From NCBI RefSeq assembly GCF_029277305.1, contig NZ_CP119526.1: DNA of 64,000 bases. The stretch is one strand, 5' to 3'. The first letter of the stretch is position 1. Every line of letters begins with the position of its first letter. Both the position numbers and the translations under genes were made by a program. Under the pieces are notes generated by a model. It searched no databases and was not told the DNA's origin. It saw only the letters and a program-made list of their open reading frames with translations. The stretch is from Guptibacillus hwajinpoensis (GTDB lineage Bacteria; Bacillota; Bacilli; Bacillales; Guptibacillaceae). Of this stretch, positions 61,300-64,000 are shown one piece after another.

Positions 61300-62049
61300 A
61301 TGGCTCAGTCATCAAAACAAGACCACAGTACCATCCCGAAGCTTGATTTAGAAGATTTCCAATTCTCCCCGCCAGGCTCAATGGGTTGGAGCTTTGCAGA
61401 ATATGAGAAGATTGTAAATAGCGATGAACAAGTTCTAACCGTTGATACAACTTCTACTCTGTCGTCGCCTCCAGTACCTAATCAAACACTGAGAGAATTA
61501 CCTCAAGGATCAGCATATCCTGTTCATTTGCAACCACTTGATGAAAAGGAGACTAGCGTTGTTCCTTCAACCGAGGAACCAGTTGAAGTTATATTTGTAG
61601 AACCAGATGATATTATTTCGGAACAACCTGAGGAAGTAGAAAATGAACTCCTTGTAGCAGGAGAACCAGAACAATCAAGGATCATTCAGGATTATGCATT
61701 AGCAGTGAGAAGAATAACGACTCCTCACAAACTTACTGATAAGAAATCAAAACCACATAGGCATTTTACACATTTTGAGGTTCGGAAAGAAAAAGTTAAA
61801 GATGAACAAAGTGATCCAGTTGAGGAAGTAATCGAAGAGGATATTTTTGAAGCAGAGTTGGAGTTAAGCGAGATAGACATTGACGATGTGGAAGAAGAGG
61901 TTGAAATTGAGAAGGAAGAGGCCGAAATTGAAGAAGTAAAAGAAGAGAACGATTCTCTAATAGAAGGATTTGAAGTAGACAAGAAAGAACCGGGTGTTTT
62001 CTTTGTTAAAACAATGGGATCAGGAACACAACCATGGCTTTCCTTCTAA
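61300..62049 (+). CDS. Acidic protein of unknown function (249 aa)
   Basis: Pfam-type domains not recognised. Residues 1-60 are Ser/Pro/Thr-rich, the C-terminal third is a Glu-rich predicted coil (EEEVEIEKEEAEIEEVKEEN), and it ends GSGTQPWLSF. No signal or membrane helix. Co-transcribed with the CotS-like and GT4 genes (3-nt gap), so a coat-associated role is inferred from context only. Confidence 0.7.
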   Translation: MAQSSKQDHSTIPKLDLEDFQFSPPGSMGWSFAEYEKIVNSDEQVLTVDTTSTLSSPPVPNQTLRELPQGSAYPVHLQPLDEKETSVVPSTEEPVEVIFVEPDDIISEQPEEVENELLVAGEPEQSRIIQDYALAVRRITTPHKLTDKKSKPHRHFTHFEVRKEKVKDEQSDPVEEVIEEDIFEAELELSEIDIDDVEEEVEIEKEEAEIEEVKEENDSLIEGFEVDKKEPGVFFVKTMGSGTQPWLSF

Positions 62050-62145
62050 CTGGAAAAAAAGATAGTCCATTACATTGTCCTATACACCAATGTTAAAAGC
62101 TCAAAATATATAAAGAACTTTAGATAATTTAATGGTGGTGTAAGA

Positions 62146-62326
62146 ATGTCTGAGAACGCAAAGCACGAGGAAGTATTGAATAAGTTACAAGAGTTATTCG
62201 CATCAAATAAGGTGGAAGAAGTTGTTTTAAATTTGAATTGGCAACGGTGAAACTCATGAATTTGAGTTTGACCTAACGGATGAAAAGTCAGAAGAAGAGG
62301 AAGACAACGAAGACGAAGACGAGTAA
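62146..62326 (+). pseudogene. Small acidic coding sequence split by a frameshift
   Basis: ATG 62146 (after GGTGG) gives 34 residues (MSENAKHEEVLNKLQELFAS...) and stops at TGA 62248. In the +1 frame an acidic tail (GETHEFEFDLTDEKSEEEED) is open from 62237 to TAA 62326. Dropping one T near 62239 joins them into about 59 residues. It could be a real frameshift, a sequencing error or programmed shifting. No family recognised. Confidence 0.6.
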
Positions 62327-62328
62327 GC

Positions 62329-62371
62329 AAAGAAAGAGATAGAACCTGAAAAGGTTCTATCTCTTTCTTTT
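62329..62371. terminator. Long terminator hairpin between converging coat genes
   Basis: AAAGAAAGAGATAGAACC pairs perfectly with GGTTCTATCTCTTTCTTT; the stem contains the stop codon of the GT4 gene at 62357. Confidence 0.9.
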
Positions 62372-63682
62372 TGGATAAGTTCTGTCAAAAAGCCATGGTT
62401 CAAATTTAATGGGCTTTACCTTTTTTGTTTGAGGCAGTTCCATCTCTTTACTAACATGGATCTCTTCCTCTATTAATGGTTCACTTTGTTCATCTTGGTA
62501 CTCAAAATCGTTTGTTTTTTCTTGAGCTAGCTTGCTAAGCTGTTCATATGCTATCATATAAACCTTCTCAAGGCGATCTGCAACGTGAATGAACTGGTGG
62601 TTTCGTTCAACAAATTTTCTTCCGGTAATACTGAATTCCATCGCTTTATCTGGATGATTAAAAATGTCGCAAATCGCTGCTGAGAAATTAGCAGGATTGT
62701 TGAAATTCTTTAATACAAGACCATTGTGCATATGTGTAACAACTTCAGCGTTTCCACCTCTTTTGGTTGTAATAAGTGGAACTCCGGCAGCCATTGCTTC
62801 ATAATGTACCCTTGCTAGAGGCTCTTGCCATTGAGAACTACAAACAAAAACGTCACCTAGTAAATAAGAGTGGGGAATTTCTTCGTGAGGGATATACTTC
62901 GTAAACCGTATACGATCTCCAAGCGGCTTTGCTAATTTGTGAAGCATTCGAACATAGTCGTTTAATCGATTGTCACTAAACCATTTACCACCACAAATGA
63001 CGAGGACTGCATCAGGATGCGCTTCCAAGATTTTAGGCAATGCTTGAATCAATAAATGGGGTCCTTTCGTTTGACTAAGTCTGCCGATAAATAAGATAAT
63101 TTTGCTGTGTTTAGATATTCCGTATTTCTCTTTAAGGCGTGAACTAATTCGTTGACCTTCTTTCGTCCACTTCGGCTCAAACTGTGCTAGATCAACTCCA
63201 GAATAGACGACGTGTATTTTATCATTCGCTTCTGGAAAACGATTAATGATCGTTCCCTTAATATATTGACTGACTGTCATGATAGAAGAAACTGCCTCAA
63301 TGGCCTTATGTCCTTCTTCATCAGATAATTTATGCTCAGCGAACATTTCGTTATGAAGGCTGAGTACAAATTGACTTTCTGGAGATGCAGCTTTATATGC
63401 AGGAACCGCTTTTGGACGGTTAAACACGTGAATAACGTCAAATGGTGGCTGTTCAGCAAGTTTTTCAGTCACATGTTGAACGTACTTGTTTCGAGGTGCA
63501 CGAATATACGTCACGTTTTCTCCTTCTTCAACATCTGGAAGTGAAGGGTCGCTGACGGAGAAAATCGTCATCTTATGCTTTTCACTTAGAAATGGCAAAA
63601 CACCATCGATCATCATTTGAATGGCACCCCCTTTAATCGCAGGAGAAGGGAGCTTTTCAGTACAAATAAAAGCGATATTCAA
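62357..63682 (-). CDS. GT4 glycosyltransferase (CotSA-like) with C-terminal extension
   Basis: A 441-residue paralogue of the 59030 enzyme: MNIAFICTEKLPSPAIKGGA, VGRLS equivalent GRLSQTKGPHLLIQAL and CSSQWQEPLARVHYEAMAAG. A 55-residue acidic, basic-ended tail (KVKPIKFEPWLFDRTYPKRKR region) is extra. It overlaps the SDR gene by 4 nt. Confidence 0.87.
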   Translation of the reverse strand: MNIAFICTEKLPSPAIKGGAIQMMIDGVLPFLSEKHKMTIFSVSDPSLPDVEEGENVTYIRAPRNKYVQHVTEKLAEQPPFDVIHVFNRPKAVPAYKAASPESQFVLSLHNEMFAEHKLSDEEGHKAIEAVSSIMTVSQYIKGTIINRFPEANDKIHVVYSGVDLAQFEPKWTKEGQRISSRLKEKYGISKHSKIILFIGRLSQTKGPHLLIQALPKILEAHPDAVLVICGGKWFSDNRLNDYVRMLHKLAKPLGDRIRFTKYIPHEEIPHSYLLGDVFVCSSQWQEPLARVHYEAMAAGVPLITTKRGGNAEVVTHMHNGLVLKNFNNPANFSAAICDIFNHPDKAMEFSITGRKFVERNHQFIHVADRLEKVYMIAYEQLSKLAQEKTNDFEYQDEQSEPLIEEEIHVSKEMELPQTKKVKPIKFEPWLFDRTYPKRKR

Positions 63683-64000
63683 CTGTTACCCTCCTCTCGT
63701 TTATATTGTTTTTCTAAATCTTCAATTTCATGTTTCAATCCTTCTTTTAAAGAGACGGTTGGTTCATAGTTTAATAACTTTTCAGCTTTCGATATGTTTG
63801 CCCAAGTTTGTACCGGTTCCCCCTTTGCTTTTTCGACAAATGTTATTTTCGCTTTCTTATGAAGTAATTGTTCAAGAAGGGTAATAACGTCAAGAACAGA
63901 TGCTCGTTCTTTCCCTCCAATATTAATGGTTTCTCCTATGACATGATCTGCAGTAGCTACAGAAGCGGTAGCTTTGACACAATCTTTCACATAAGTGAAG
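63679..64000 (-). CDS. NAD-dependent epimerase/dehydratase, C-terminal part (cut by window edge)
   Basis: About 107 residues are visible; upstream continues past 64000 (frame reads FTYVKDC at the edge). VKDCVKATASVATADHVIGE and INIGGKERASVLDVITLLEQ are the C-terminal segment of sugar-nucleotide epimerases (UDP-glucose 4-epimerase-like), and QTWANISKAEKLLNYEPTVSLKEGL is typical. It would supply nucleotide sugar to the GT4 enzymes, by inference. Confidence 0.85.
   Translation of the reverse strand, partial: FTYVKDCVKATASVATADHVIGETINIGGKERASVLDVITLLEQLLHKKAKITFVEKAKGEPVQTWANISKAEKLLNYEPTVSLKEGLKHEIEDLEKQYKREEGNS

Noticed and set aside
61990..63682. Shared PWL motif at the ends of the acidic protein and the GT4 enzyme at 62357
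   Set aside because: Three matching residues are too few to claim a common tag.

Overview
The window is a chromosomal segment from a spore-forming member of the Bacillaceae. Gene order closely follows the Bacillus subtilis yitS-yitW, yjzC-comZ-fabH-fabF and yjbA-to-fabI stretch, and there are spore coat genes at the right end. The proteins fit a Bacillus/Pseudalkalibacillus-type genome, but I cannot name the species. I see no phage, insertion sequence, CRISPR array, rRNA or tRNA.

Layout. 1-1149: tail of an ECF-type vitamin transporter (ATPase plus T component). 1191-8937: yitS (DegV), yitT, an Nfu-N protein, a GNAT enzyme, a Dph6-like PP-loop enzyme, a degenerate SGNH protein, yitU, yitV and yitW, with several very small genes. 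9079-10752: LysM/GH18 spore hydrolase. 10885-13334: moeA-mobB-moaE-moaD. 13379-18918: uppP, yjzC, yjzD, an alpha/beta-hydrolase-like gene, an FAD oxidoreductase, an SDR-like gene, a DinB-like gene, comZ and a small membrane protein. 18935-21716: a YppG protein and the FapR-controlled fabH-fabF operon. 21765-22440: a repeat-rich non-coding block. 22543-31319: yjbA, trpS with its T-box leader, and oppABCDF. 31369-39338: accessory genes, yjbC and an RND efflux pair. 39627-57363: spx, yjbE, mecA, coiA, pepF, spxH-yjbI, yjbK, yjbL, relQ-nadK-rluD-like, prpE, an FtsW/RodA protein, mgtE-yjbQ and fabI. 57549-64000: a CotS/CotSA-like coat-glycan cluster.

How the genes work together. Spx, SpxH and MecA are ClpXP/ClpCP adaptor or substrate proteins; with ComZ and CoiA they form a stress and competence regulation block. 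fabH-fabF and fabI lie far apart but each has a FapR-type operator, so type II fatty-acid synthesis is probably co-regulated. RelQ and NAD kinase are nucleotide-metabolism genes in one operon with a pseudouridine synthase. The right-hand cluster joins two GT4 glycosyltransferases, two CotS-family kinase-fold proteins, an acidic protein and an epimerase, which suggests a glycosylated spore surface.

The most unusual material is non-coding. At 21946-22439 four tandem units of almost exactly 120 bp each fold into a long hairpin. The arms differ in sequence between units but stay self-complementary. Two further families of dispersed elements with terminal inverted repeats lie in the intergenic gaps, usually just after a terminator or on a stop codon; one copy (31369-31561) can fold into a multi-branched structure. 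Four enzyme-family genes have lost textbook catalytic residues (5076, 15045, 17040, 60190), and one small acidic gene (62146) is frameshifted.
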